This document shows positions 11,309-20,021 of a DNA stretch of 64,000 bases, piece by piece (position 1 is the first letter of the stretch; each line of letters starts with the position of its first letter). The notes below the pieces were generated by a model that ran no database searches, was not told the origin of the DNA, and was given only the letters and a program-made list of their open reading frames with translations. The position numbers were made by a program, and so were the translations under genes. Source of the DNA: Nocardiopsis eucommiae (GTDB taxonomy: Bacteria > Actinomycetota > Actinomycetes > Streptosporangiales > Streptosporangiaceae); the NCBI GenBank assembly GCA_018388625.1, contig CP074402.1, positions 4,030,001 to 4,094,000 of the forward strand. Direction: 5' to 3'.

Positions 11309-11628
11309 GGGGGCGTCCTTCCTGACGTTTCGTGTGGCCGACGTCTGCCGGTTCGGACACCGCGACGACCACCTTCTCGGGCCGACCGACCACGGCGGCC
11401 GGAGTCGTACCCGTTGCCTACAACGCTCGGGGGAGCCAACTCGTTCCGCCGGTGTCCGACGACACCAGTCGGGGGCGCTGCCCCGTCCTGGCTGGTTCGG
11501 CCCAGTTTACGTGGCGCCGGTCACCGGCGCCCCACCGCCCGGGGGTCGGTGCGCTAACGGTTCGGACCCGGTTCGCGCACGCGCCTCGCGCCGCCCGCCC
11601 GAGGCCCGTTGTGGGGTTCCCGCCCCGG
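11309..11628. other. Intergenic region between ruvB and yajC
   Basis: No gene is recognised in 320 bases. An 8-bp GC hairpin with a TCA loop (11513-11520 with 11524-11531) could terminate the ruvCAB transcript. The yajC promoter is probably nearer 11350-11450, but no hexamers stand out. Confidence 0.45.
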
Positions 11629-12705
11629 TCAGGAGGCCGGGGTGCCGTGACCGGCCCGTCCGGCGGCGTGGGCGGTGGGGTCGGCCGCAGCGCCGAAGGC
11701 GGCGTCCGGCGGCGGGGTGATCCCCATGTGCGCCCAGGCCATCGGGGTGGCCACCCGCCCGCGTGGGGTCCGGGCGAGGAAGCCGGAACGCACCAGGAAG
11801 GGCTCCGCGACCACCTCCACCGTCTCGGCCTCCTCGCCCACGGACACCGCGAGCGTGGACAGTCCCACCGGCCCGCCCCGGAAGCGGTTCATGAGCACGT
11901 CCAGGATGGCACGGTCCAGGCGGTCCAGCCCGAGCGCGTCCACCTCGTACAGCTCCAGGGCGGCCCGGGCGTTGGCCAGGGTGAGGTGGCCCCCGCCGCG
12001 GACCTCCGCGTAGTCGCGCACGCGGCGCAGCAGGCGGTTGGCGATCCGGGGCGTGCCGCGCGAGCGACCGGCGATCTCGTGGGCCGCGTCGCCGTCCAGC
12101 GGGGCACCGAGCAGCCCGGCGGAGCGGTGCAGGATCTGCTCCAGTTCGTCGGGCTCGTAGAAGTCCATGTGCGCGGTGAAGCCGAAGCGGTCGCGCAGGG
12201 GCGCGGGGAGCATGCCCGCACGGGTGGTCGCCCCCACCAGGGTGAAGGGGGCGATGTCGAGCGGGATCGCGGTGGCGCCGGGCCCCTTGCCGACCACGAC
12301 GTCCACGCGGAAGTCCTCCATGGCGACGTAGAGCATCTCCTCCGCCGGGCGGGCCATGCGGTGGATCTCGTCGAGGAAGAGGACCTCGCCCTCCTGGAGG
12401 GTGGAGAGCACGGCGGCCAGGTCGCCGGAGCGTTCGATGGCCGGGCCCGAGGTGATGCGCAGGGGCGCGCCGAGTTCGGCGGCGATGATCATGGCCAGGG
12501 TGGTCTTGCCCAGGCCCGGGCCGCCGGACATGAGGATGTGGTCGGGGGCACGGCCCCGGCGCTGGGCGCTGTGCAGGACCAGGGAGAGCTGTTCGCGCAC
12601 CCGGTGCTGGCCGACGAACTCGTCCAGGTTCCTCGGGCGCAGCGCACCCTCGATCTGGTGTTCCTCGACGTCGGCCTCGGGCGAGACGGCGTCACGCTCG
12701 TACAC
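11629..12705 (-). CDS. ruvB: Holliday junction branch migration ATPase RuvB
   Basis: An intact 358-residue protein. [19 protein letters not shown] opens the AAA+ domain; [20 protein letters not shown] is Walker A, FLDEIHR Walker B and [18 protein letters not shown] covers sensor 1 and the arginine finger. A winged-helix C-terminus follows ([20 protein letters not shown] and [13 protein letters not shown]). RuvB hexamers drive branch migration of RuvA-bound Holliday junctions. It is the third gene of ruvC-ruvA-ruvB, 30 bases after ruvA. Confidence 0.97.
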   Translation of the reverse strand: MYERDAVSPEADVEEHQIEGALRPRNLDEFVGQHRVREQLSLVLHSAQRRGRAPDHILMSGGPGLGKTTLAMIIAAELGAPLRITSGPAIERSGDLAAVLSTLQEGEVLFLDEIHRMARPAEEMLYVAMEDFRVDVVVGKGPGATAIPLDIAPFTLVGATTRAGMLPAPLRDRFGFTAHMDFYEPDELEQILHRSAGLLGAPLDGDAAHEIAGRSRGTPRIANRLLRRVRDYAEVRGGGHLTLANARAALELYEVDALGLDRLDRAILDVLMNRFRGGPVGLSTLAVSVGEEAETVEVVAEPFLVRSGFLARTPRGRVATPMAWAHMGITPPPDAAFGAAADPTAHAAGRAGHGTPAS

Positions 12706-12735
12706 GGGTGTTCTCCCTCCGGTTCCCGTTGGGGG

Positions 12736-13350
12736 CTAGGCGCGGCTGAGCCTGCGCAGGGCGCTGCGCAGCAGCACGGTGACGTCGTCGGTGTCCTCGG
12801 CCTCGGCGGCCACGGCGGCGGCCGCGGCCGCGGCGTCCTTGCTGGACCAGCCGAGGTTGACCAGCCCGGAGACGACCTGTCCGCGCCAGGCCCCGTGGGG
12901 TTCCATGCCGGGCCCGTCGGCGGGGGGCAGGGTTCCGTCGGTCATGACCGGGGCGTCGAGTTTGCCGCGCAGCTCCAGGACGATGCGCTGGGCGCCCTTC
13001 TTGCCGATGCCGGGCACCCGGGTGAGGGCGGTGGTGTCCTCGGTGGCCACGGCCTGGCGGAGGCTGTCGGGGCTGTGCACGGCGAGCATGGCCAGGGCGA
13101 TGCGGGGTCCGATGCCGGAGGCGGTCTGCACCTGCTCGAAGAGGTTCCGCTCGTCGTCGTCGGCGAACCCGAAGAGGGTGAGGGAGTCCTCGCGCACGAC
13201 GAGGCTGGTGGCCACGGTCCCCTCCTCCCCCACGTGGAGTCGGGAGAGGGCGGAGGGGGTGCACTGGACGCTCATGCCGACGCCGCCGACGTCGATCACG
13301 GCGCTGGCCGCGCCGCGTGCGGCCACCCGGCCGGTGAGGAACGCGATCAT
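12736..13350 (-). CDS. ruvA: Holliday junction DNA helicase subunit RuvA
   Basis: A 204-residue protein starting MIAFLTGRVAARGAASAVI. Domain I is an OB fold (VIDVGGVGMSVQCTPSALS). Domain II carries the helix-hairpin-helix DNA contacts (ASGIGPRIALAMLAV and TRVPGIGKKGAQRIVLELRG). Domain III, which binds RuvB, is SGLVNLGWSSKDAAAAAAAV to the end. It is intact and lies between ruvC and ruvB in the standard order. Confidence 0.97.
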   Translation of the reverse strand: MIAFLTGRVAARGAASAVIDVGGVGMSVQCTPSALSRLHVGEEGTVATSLVVREDSLTLFGFADDDERNLFEQVQTASGIGPRIALAMLAVHSPDSLRQAVATEDTTALTRVPGIGKKGAQRIVLELRGKLDAPVMTDGTLPPADGPGMEPHGAWRGQVVSGLVNLGWSSKDAAAAAAAVAAEAEDTDDVTVLLRSALRRLSRA

Positions 13351-13425
13351 CTCGTGTGGGACACCGGGAGGGGTGCCCGTCTCCTTCCTGGGGGTGCTGC
13401 TGCTGTGGGCGTCGCCGCCCGGGGG

Positions 13426-13974
13426 TCAGCGGCCGCGTGTGCGGCGGGCCAGTTCCACCTTGCGGGCGAAGTCCTGTTGGGCCTGGGCGACCCGGGCCTG
13501 GGCCCCGCCGCGCCAGATGTGGCAGATGGCCAGGGCCACGGCGTCCGCGGCGTCGGCCGGTTTCGGCGGCCCGTCGAGTCCGAGGATACGCGCCACCATG
13601 CCGCCGACCTGTTTCTTGTCGGCACGACCGCTCCCGGTGATGGCGGCCTTGGCCTCGCTGGGGGTGTGGGTGGCCACGGGCAGGCCGCGCCGGGCGGCGC
13701 AGACCAGGGCGATGCCGCTGGCCTGGGCGGTGCCCATCACGGTGCTGAGGTTGTGCTGGGCGAAGACGCGTTCGACGGCGACGGCGTCCGGTTCGTAGGT
13801 GTCCAGCCACTCCTCGATGCCGCGCTCGACCTCCACCAGGCGCTGCGGGAGCGGGGTGTCGGGGCTGGTGCGGATGGCGTCGGCCGCCAGCAGGCGCAGG
13901 GGGCGGCCGATGGCGCCCTCCACGGCTCCGACCCCGCAGCGGGTCAGCCCAGGGTCGATCCCCAGCACGCGCAC
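13426..13974 (-). CDS. ruvC: Crossover junction endodeoxyribonuclease RuvC
   Basis: A 182-residue resolvase. MRVLGIDPGLTRCGVGAVEG supplies the first catalytic Asp; AVERVFAQHNLSTVMGTAQA supplies the catalytic Glu; DAADAVALAICHIW supplies the last two acidic residues of the RNase H-like fold. It is the first gene of ruvCAB. In other actinomycetes yebC lies directly upstream; here that position is taken by a divergent accessory cluster and yebC is 8.8 kb away. Confidence 0.95.
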   Translation of the reverse strand: MRVLGIDPGLTRCGVGAVEGAIGRPLRLLAADAIRTSPDTPLPQRLVEVERGIEEWLDTYEPDAVAVERVFAQHNLSTVMGTAQASGIALVCAARRGLPVATHTPSEAKAAITGSGRADKKQVGGMVARILGLDGPPKPADAADAVALAICHIWRGGAQARVAQAQQDFARKVELARRTRGR

Positions 13975-14130
13975 GTCTCCACCCGGTCCTTCGCTCGGTC
14001 GTCCGGCGGACGCCGCTCTCGAACGTCCGTTCGCACCATGCTAGCGGCGGGCGACGACGGGATCGTCCGCGACGGGCGGCGTGTCGGGCCGCAGCCCGGG
14101 CGGGGGTGGACGGACGGGGCGAGCGATGCT

Positions 14131-14173
14131 AAGTTCGACTCACATCGAGAAAAACTCAGCTTGAGAACAACTT
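14131..14173 (+). promoter_or_regulatory. Candidate operator of the NrtR-like regulator
   Basis: An imperfect inverted repeat: AAGTTCGACTCA (14131-14142) against TGAGAACAACTT (14162-14173), 9 of 12 positions pairing, with a smaller CTCA-GCT-TGAG palindrome nested inside. It abuts the GGAGG ribosome site and GTG start at 14184 and is AT-rich against its surroundings. This is the expected place for autoregulation by the gene it precedes; the role is inferred. Confidence 0.5.
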
Positions 14174-14183
14174 GGAGGACGCG

Positions 14184-15007
14184 GTGTCCGAGGGGATCGA
14201 CGGGCCGACCGGCACGGAGGCGGGCCACTACGACGCGGCCGACGAGCGCAGGTACCTCGACGGCTACGACCCGCACGCCTTCGCCCCGGTCGCCGTCACC
14301 GTCGACGTGGTGGCGATGACCATCCGCGACGGCCTCCCCACGTCCTGCTCGGACGGCGCACCCGACAGCCCCAGCTCGGGCGGTGGGCCCTGCCCGGCGG
14401 GTTCGTGCGGGCGGAGGACGGCCCCGGGGGCCCGGCCGACCACGACCTGCCCGACGCCGCCCTGCGCGTACTCACCGAGAAGACCCCGCTGCCCGCCGAG
14501 CTCCACCTCGAACAGCTCGGCACCTACGGGGCGATCGACCGGGACCCGCGCATGCGGGTGGTCTCGGTGGCGTACATGGTGCTCGCCCCCGACCTGCCCG
14601 ACCCGCACACCGGCCGCGACACGGCCGAGGCCGCCTGGGTGCCGTGGACCGCGCTCGGCCACGGCGACGGGTCCCGGGAGCGGCACGAACTCGCCTTCGA
14701 CCACGCGCGCGTCCTGGGCGACGCGGTCGAACGCGCCCGTTCCAAGCTGGAGTACACCGCTCTGGCCGCCGCGTTCCTCCCTCCCACCTTCACCGTCTCC
14801 GCGCTGCGCGGGGTGTACGAGGCGGTGTGGGGCCGCACCCTCCACGCCGCCAACTTCCACCGCAAGATCCAGGCCACCCCGGGGTTCGTGGAGGACACCG
14901 GTGAGCTGGCCGAGCGCGGGGGCGCGGGAGGCGGACGCCGCGCCCGCCTGTACCGGGCGGGCGGGGCCGCCCTCCTCCACCCGCCGCTGCTGCGCGGCTC
15001 CCAGTGA
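14184..15007 (+). CDS. NrtR-like transcriptional regulator: degenerate NUDIX domain plus winged helix (one frameshift)
   Basis: The GTG start at 14184 follows GGAGG. One base is missing in a C run near 14339; repaired, the protein has about 274 residues. The N-terminal two thirds is a NUDIX fold (VTVDVVAMTIRDG, then LLGRRTRQPQLGRWALPGGF). Where a hydrolase would have the REUXEEXGU box it reads DLPDAALRVLTEKTPLP, so catalytic glutamates are missing. The C-terminal third (KLEYTALAAAFLPPTFTVS, LRGVYEAVWGRTLHAANFHR, then RRARLYRAGG) is the winged helix of NrtR-type repressors. That family uses the NUDIX fold to sense ADP-ribose or related nucleotides and usually controls NAD genes. Here it heads a different gene set that starts 50 bases downstream and is probably its target. 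Confidence 0.85.
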
Positions 15008-15057
15008 TCCCGACCCCGGTGCGCCCCCGACGCACCACATCCCCGGAGAGGAGAGGC

Positions 15058-16172
15058 ATGGACCAGGAGCGGCACCCCCACGACGGATTCGACTCCGCCC
15101 TGCGCGACCTCGGTCTCGCGGCCGACCCCACCGCGCTGTTCGGTCCCCTGCCGGTCGACGGCGGGGCGGTGCCCCCAGCCGCCACGGCCGCGTACCGGCG
15201 CCTGGCCCGGCTGCTCCACCCGGACTCCGCTCCCCCTCCCGCGCGGCCGAGGCCGCGGCCGGGTTCTCCGGGCTCACCGAGGCGTGGCGGCGCTACCGGC
15301 TGGCGGCCGAGGGGGCCTGGGCCTCGACGACCTCACCCTGGTGACCCGGGCCCGGACCTACCACGTGAGCCGGGGCGGCTCCCTGGCCGGCGGCGACGTG
15401 GCCGACCTCCACCCGGTCCGGTGGCGGGAGGGCGACTGCGTCGGCGGTCCCTGGCGGGACGGGGTGCTCAAGCTCCCCGGGCCCCGCGCGACAACGACCT
15501 GATCCTGGCCGAGGCCACCGCGCTGCGCCGGATCGGGGAACGCGGCGACGAGGCGTTCCGCGCGTTCTTCCCGGAGCTGGTGGAGTCGGTCCGCCACCGC
15601 GACGCGGCCTCCGGGGTGGAGCGGCGCGGCAACGTCCTGGGGCTGCTGTCCGGTTTCCACAGCCTGGCCGAGGTGCGGCGGGCCCACCCGGACGGGATCG
15701 ACCCGCGCGACGCCGCGTGGATGTGGCGGCGCCTGCTGGTCGCGCTGGGCGACGCCCACCGGTCCGGGGTCGTGCACGGCGCGGTCGTCCCCGAGCACGT
15801 CCTGATCCACCCCGAGGCGCACGGTCTCGTCCTCGTGGACTGGTGCTACTCCGTCACCTTCGGAGAGTCGCGCACCGCGCCCCACGTTCCGGCGATGGTG
15901 CCGCACCGGGTGGACACGTATCCGCCCGAGGTCGCCGGGCGCCGCCCGGCCGTGCCCGCGACGGACGTGTACATGGCCACCCGGTGCGTGGAGTTCGTGA
16001 CCCGCGGCCGCCTGCCCGGGCCGTTGCGGGCCCTGGCGCGCGGGTGCACGCTCCCCTCCCCGACCGACGGCCCGCGGACGCGTTCGCTCTGCTCGACGAG
16101 CTCGACGGGGCGTTGGAGCGGTGCTTCGGCCCACGCCGGTTCCGCCCCTTCCACATGCCCGCCCCGATCTGA
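15058..16172 (+). CDS. J-domain / pseudokinase fusion protein (four frameshifts)
   Basis: Read through four single-base losses (near 15236, 15310, 15480 and 16060) this encodes about 372 residues. Residues 1-90 look like a J domain: ATAAYRRLARLLHPDSAPP contains the HPD tripeptide, and GFSGLTEAWRRYR fits the last helix. A protein-kinase-like domain follows: a lysine-bearing strand (GVLKLP), a helix with EATALRRIGERGDEAFRAFF, then GVVHGAVVPEHVLIHPEAHG and LVLVDWCYSV. The HRD/HGD catalytic Asp is replaced (HGA) and DFG reads VDW, so the metal-binding Asp remains but the catalytic base is lost. I call it a predicted pseudokinase. It lies 34 bases before the VWA gene. No client or substrate is evident; Hsp70 recruitment is inference from HPD. 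Confidence 0.75.
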
Positions 16173-16206
16173 CCCCCACCCCACACGGGAGAAGAAGGAG
16201 ACCACC

Positions 16207-17193
16207 ATGGGAAGCAGCAGCTGGTCCACCGACGCCCACCACGCCCGACGGGCCTACCAGGCCTCCGCCGGCAGCAGCGGGTTCGACTACCACGACGACG
16301 TCACCTCCGCCCCGCGCGACCAGTGGCGGGCCCACCCCTCACTCGACCCGCGCGGCGTGGGCGTCCGGGAGAGCCGCGACTCCGACGCCCACCCGAACTC
16401 GCTGGCGGTGTCGGTGCTCTTCGACGTCACCGGTTCGATGGGGCGTGTGCCCCGCGCCCTCCAGACCAAGCTTCCCGACCTGTTCGGGCTGCTGCTCCGC
16501 CGGGGCTACGTGGCGGACCCTCAGATCCTGTTCGGTGCGGTCGGTGACGCCACCTGTGACCGCGTGCCGCTCCAGGTCGGCCAGTTCGAGTCCGGCAACG
16601 AGCTGGAGGACGACCTCGGCAACATCGTGCTGGAGGGCGGGGGCGGCGGCCAGACGACCGAGTCCTACGAGCTGGCGATGTACTTCATGGCCCGCCACAC
16701 CGCGCTGGACTGCCTGGAGAAGCGGGGTCGGCGCGGCTACCTGTTCATCGTGGGCGACGAGATGGCCTACGGCTCCGTCAAGGCGCGTGAGGTCCGGGAC
16801 GTGATCGGGGACGACCTCGACGAGGACGTCACCCTCCCGGCGATCCTGGAGGAGCTCCGGCGCAAGTACGAGGTGTACTTCCTCATGCCGACCGGCAGCC
16901 ACCACTTCCGGAACGGCCGGGTGCGGGAGTTCTGGGAGCGGCACCTGGGGCAGAACCTCGTCCTGCTGGACGACCTCGACGCGGTCTGCGAGACGATCGC
17001 GGTCACGGTGGGCCTGGGTGAGGAGGCCATCGACCTGGAGGAGGGACTGCGGGACCTGGCCGACGCCGGGTCGGACCAGGCCGACGTGGTGGGGCGGGCC
17101 CTGCGCCCGCTGGCACGCGGGCGCGGCGCGGTCGCGACCTCCACGGGCCTGGAGGGGCTGGCCGGTGACGGCCCGGGGGTGGACCGGCTGTGA
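16207..17193 (+). CDS. VWA-domain protein of the accessory operon
   Basis: An intact 328-residue cytosolic protein with AAGGAG eight bases before the ATG. After an 80-residue N-terminal region, LAVSVLFDVTGSMGRVPRAL gives a MIDAS of the form D-x-T-G-S. A Thr in GGGGGQTTESYELAMYF and an Asp in LFIVGDEMAYG could complete metal coordination. C-terminal helices follow. No membrane segment or signal is seen. VWA domains of this kind bind a partner through a divalent metal, often beside AAA+ ATPases or kinases; the candidate partner here is the J-domain pseudokinase just upstream. Its stop overlaps the start of the PurA-like gene by four bases (GTGA), so the two are translationally coupled. Confidence 0.85.
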   Translation: MGSSSWSTDAHHARRAYQASAGSSGFDYHDDVTSAPRDQWRAHPSLDPRGVGVRESRDSDAHPNSLAVSVLFDVTGSMGRVPRALQTKLPDLFGLLLRRGYVADPQILFGAVGDATCDRVPLQVGQFESGNELEDDLGNIVLEGGGGGQTTESYELAMYFMARHTALDCLEKRGRRGYLFIVGDEMAYGSVKAREVRDVIGDDLDEDVTLPAILEELRRKYEVYFLMPTGSHHFRNGRVREFWERHLGQNLVLLDDLDAVCETIAVTVGLGEEAIDLEEGLRDLADAGSDQADVVGRALRPLARGRGAVATSTGLEGLAGDGPGVDRL

Positions 17194-18549
17194 ACGACAG
17201 GACGGCGCCCGACGACCACGCGATCGTGGTGGACCTGGGGTTCGGGGACGCGGGCAAGGGCGTGACCGTGGACCTCCTGTGTTCGGGTGGGGGGTACGGC
17301 GCGGTGGTGCGGGCCAACGGCGGCGCGCAGGCGGCGCACAACGTGGTGACCCCGGACGGTCGGCACCACACGTTCGCGCAGTTCGGGGCGGGCACGCTCG
17401 CCCCGGGCCGCCCGGTGCCCACGCACCTGTCCCGGTTCGCGGTGGTGGATCCCTTCGCGTTGGCCGCCGAGGCGGAGCACCTGTCCTCCCTGGGGGTGGC
17501 CGATCCCCTCTCCCTGGTGACGGTGGACCGGCGCGCGCTGATCAGCACCCCTGGCACGCGGCCGCCAACCGTGCCCGGGAGCGGGCGCGCGGCCGGGACC
17601 GGCACGGTTCGTGCGGGATGGGCGTGGGCGAGACGGTGGCCTACTCCCTGGAGCACCCGGAGGACGCGCCGACCGTGGGTGACTGCGCGTCCCCGGCGGT
17701 GCTCCGCCGCAAGCTGGACCGGTTGGCGGAGCGGCTGGCGTCGGTACTGTCCGGGTCGGCGGACGGGGGTGAGGGCGCGACCCCGGAGCCCCGACCCGAC
17801 CCGGACGCGTGCCTGGCCGCCTACCGGGCCTTCGCGGAGCGGGTCCGGCTGGTGGACGAGCGGTACCTGCCCCGGCTGCTGGCCCGGACTCCGGTGGTGT
17901 TCGAGGGCGCGCAGGGCGTGCTGCTGGACGAGTGGCACGGCTTCCACCCGTACACCACCTGGTCCACCACCACCGCCGTGAACCCGCTGGCGCTGTTGGC
18001 GGAGGCGGGGATGGCGGGGCGGGCCCGCCGGATCGGGGTGACGCGCACCTTCGCGACCCGTCACGGGGCGGGTCCTCTGGTGACCGAGGACGCCGGGCTC
18101 ACCGAACGGTTGGCCGACCGGCACAACCGGACGCACCCGTGGCAGGGCGGGTTCCGGGTGGGTCACCTGGACCTGGTGGCGCTGCGGTACGCATTGGAGG
18201 CCACCGCGGGGGTGGACGCGCTGGTGGTCACGCACGCGGACGCCCCCGCCCGGCTCGGGCGGCGCCTGCGCTGGTGCGTGGGGTACGAGCTCGCGGACGG
18301 GAGCCCGGTGCGGATCGCGCCGGGTTCCTCCCCGACCTGGCCCGCCAGGCCCGGCTCACCGGTCTGCTGGGCGCCGCCCGTCCGGTGCTGGAGCCGGTGC
18401 CGGGGGACGCGCCCGACGCGGTCTCGGACGCCCTGGGCCTGCCGCTGGAGGCGGTGTTCTCCGGCCCGACCAGGGCCGACGCCCACGTGCGGGTGCGGCG
18501 GGCACCACGGGTGGGAGCCCTGCCCCGGCGTCTGCCCGCACCGGTCTGA
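17190..18549 (+). CDS. Divergent adenylosuccinate-synthetase-like ligase (two frameshifts)
   Basis: About 453 residues after repairing losses near 17550 and 18320. PurA landmarks appear in order: DLGFGDAGKGVTVDLL (P-loop, with the catalytic Asp of GD), VVRANGGAQAAHNVV (catalytic His), RHGSCGMGVGET (IMP loop), FEGAQGVLLDEWHGFHPYTT and FATRHGAGPLVTED. Two regions deviate. The aspartate-binding loop, normally TTGRxRRxGWLD, reads HPWQGGFRVGHLD. The guanine-specificity motif TKLD reads THAD. The phosphotransfer chemistry is therefore likely kept while the amine donor, and perhaps the nucleotide, differs. It is unlikely to be the housekeeping purA: the loop is lost and the gene is coupled to VWA and pseudokinase genes. 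The product is unknown. Confidence 0.8.
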
Positions 18550-18595
18550 GCGTGTCGGACCGGAGGTGCGGCGGGTCGCGGCCTACGTTGGGGCC

Positions 18596-19021
18596 ATGAG
18601 CTCCCTGACTGATCCCGAGGTCCGCGACTTCCTGCTGCACGGCACCCGCACGGGCAAGGTGGCCTACACGGCCTCCGACGGCCGCCCGCTGGCGGCCCCG
18701 ATCTGGTTCACCATCGACGAGGACGGGCTGGTGTTCAACACCGGGCGCGACTCCGCGAAGGGGCGGGCGTTCGCGCGTGACCCCCGGCTGACGCTGGTGG
18801 TGGACCTGGAGGAGGAGCCGTACGGCTTCGTGCAGGTCCAAGGCGTGGCCGAGCTGTCCGAGGACCCCGGGGAACTGGTCCGCACGGCCACCGCGATCGC
18901 CCGCCGTTACGTGAGCGCGGAGGTCGCGGAGGAGTACGGCCGCCGCAACGGCGTCGCCGGTGAGCTCGTGGTGCGGGTGCGTCCGACCCGCGTCATCGCC
19001 GAGATGAACATGATCGGCTGA
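18596..19021 (+). CDS. PPOX-class F420-dependent split-barrel protein
   Basis: An intact 141-residue protein. It starts MSSLTDPEVRDFLLHGTRTG, then KVAYTASDGRPLAAPIWFTI, FNTGRDSAKGRAFARDPRLT and a GFVQVQGVAEL strand, the typical layout of the pyridoxamine-phosphate-oxidase-like F420/heme-binding family. KGR at the third strand is the usual phosphate contact for F420. The activity is unknown. It follows the PurA-like gene by 46 bases on the same strand and might be the last gene of that operon, but it also occurs as a stand-alone gene in many actinomycetes, so membership is uncertain. Confidence 0.75.
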   Translation: MSSLTDPEVRDFLLHGTRTGKVAYTASDGRPLAAPIWFTIDEDGLVFNTGRDSAKGRAFARDPRLTLVVDLEEEPYGFVQVQGVAELSEDPGELVRTATAIARRYVSAEVAEEYGRRNGVAGELVVRVRPTRVIAEMNMIG

Positions 19022-19030
19022 CCGGGCGGT

Positions 19031-19908
19031 TCACACCGGGGCGGTGGCGTGCTCGACGAACGCCCGGGCGGCGGCCGTGAGCGGCCCCTTGCGGCTGATC
19101 AGGGCCACGTGCAGGTGGTCGGTGGGGTCCAGTTCGAGGACGAGCACCCCGGCCTGTTCCGCGAGCCCGCGCCAGGCGTCGGTGACCACCGCCAGTCCGG
19201 CGCCGCCCAGGACCAGCGGCAGGATCGACACCCGGTGCTCGCTCTCCACGGCGATGCGCGCGTCCAGGCCCTCGGCCAGCAGACGGTCCGCGAACCGCCG
19301 CATGCCCGAGCCCTCGTGGCCGACGATCAGGCGCCGTCCGCTCAGTTCGCGGACGGGGACCGGGGCTCCCGGGCGGAAGGGACCGTCCCGGGGCGCGAGG
19401 AGGACGAAGGCCTGCCGGACCAGCGGGTGGACGTGCACCTCGGTGTCCCGGAGCGGGGTGTCGGTGGCGACAACGCCGAGTTCGCAGGCACCGGTGCGGA
19501 CCATCTGGACGGCGTCCCGGTTGGTCAGGGCGCCCCGGATGGACACCGACACCTCGGGGTGGCGTTCGGTGAAGCCCGCGACCAGCCCGGTGAGGGGTTC
19601 GATGGACTGGGTGGGGAGGGCGGCCACGTCCACGCGGCCCCGGCGCAGCCCCGGACCGCCTCCACGGCGGAGCGGGCCAGGTCGAGTCCGCGCACGGCCT
19701 CGCGGGCGGGTTCGACGAGCGCGTGCCCGGCGTCGCTGAGCACCAGGCGACGCCCGATCCGGTGGAAGAGGTCGCTGCCGAGGTCGCGTTCCAGGGTGCG
19801 GATCGCCTGGGAGAGGGAGGGCTGGGACAGGTGCAGGGCGGTCGCGGCGCGGTTGACCCCGCCGTGGTCGACGACGGCCAGGAAGTACTCCAGCTGACGC
19901 ACGTCCAC
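19031..19908 (-). CDS. LysR-family regulator (one frameshift)
   Basis: GTG start at 19908. The HTH is MDVRQLEYFLAVVDHGGVNR then ALHLSQPSLSQAIRTLERDL. One base is missing near 19645; after it the effector domain runs VDVAALPTQSIEPLTGLVAG, GACELGVVATDTPLRD and LGGAGLAVVTDAWRGLAEQA, a normal periplasmic-binding-like fold. Total about 292 residues. It is divergent from the dehalogenase-like and tartrate-dehydrogenase-like genes across a 113-base gap with a perfect palindrome, so it probably regulates them. The inducer is unknown, likely a hydroxy- or halo-acid if the neighbours' assignments hold. Confidence 0.85.
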
Positions 19909-19948
19909 GTCGCCCCTCCGTCCGGTTCGTCCTCTCCTGTCCGATCCT

Positions 19949-19963
19949 ATAGGCCGGGCCTAT
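19949..19963. promoter_or_regulatory. LysR-type operator palindrome
   Basis: ATAGGCC-G-GGCCTAT, a perfect 7-1-7 palindrome, is centred about 45 bases upstream of the LysR start, in the gap shared with the divergent hydrolase. A further CCTATC half-copy follows at 19968-19973. Its position and T-N11-A spacing suit a LysR-type activator. Confidence 0.6.
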
Positions 19964-20021
19964 CAGCCCTATCGACAACCGGTCTTGGACGGACACCGTG
20001 CCGGGCTGCTGTGATCAGGGC

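Noticed and set aside
11332..14319. A very long plus-strand open frame opposite ruvBAC
   Set aside because: It is antisense to three intact, clearly conserved genes, has low-complexity Gly/Ala/Arg composition and no family motifs. Long antisense frames are expected at this GC content; the same applies to 48548-50998 opposite metE.
17190..18549. Housekeeping purA
   Set aside because: The aspartate loop and TKLD motif are replaced and the gene is coupled to VWA and pseudokinase genes.
17190..18549. Phage-type PurZ for 2-aminoadenine DNA
   Set aside because: No phage genes, DUF550-like or HD-domain dATPase partners are nearby; nothing supports a Z-genome pathway.
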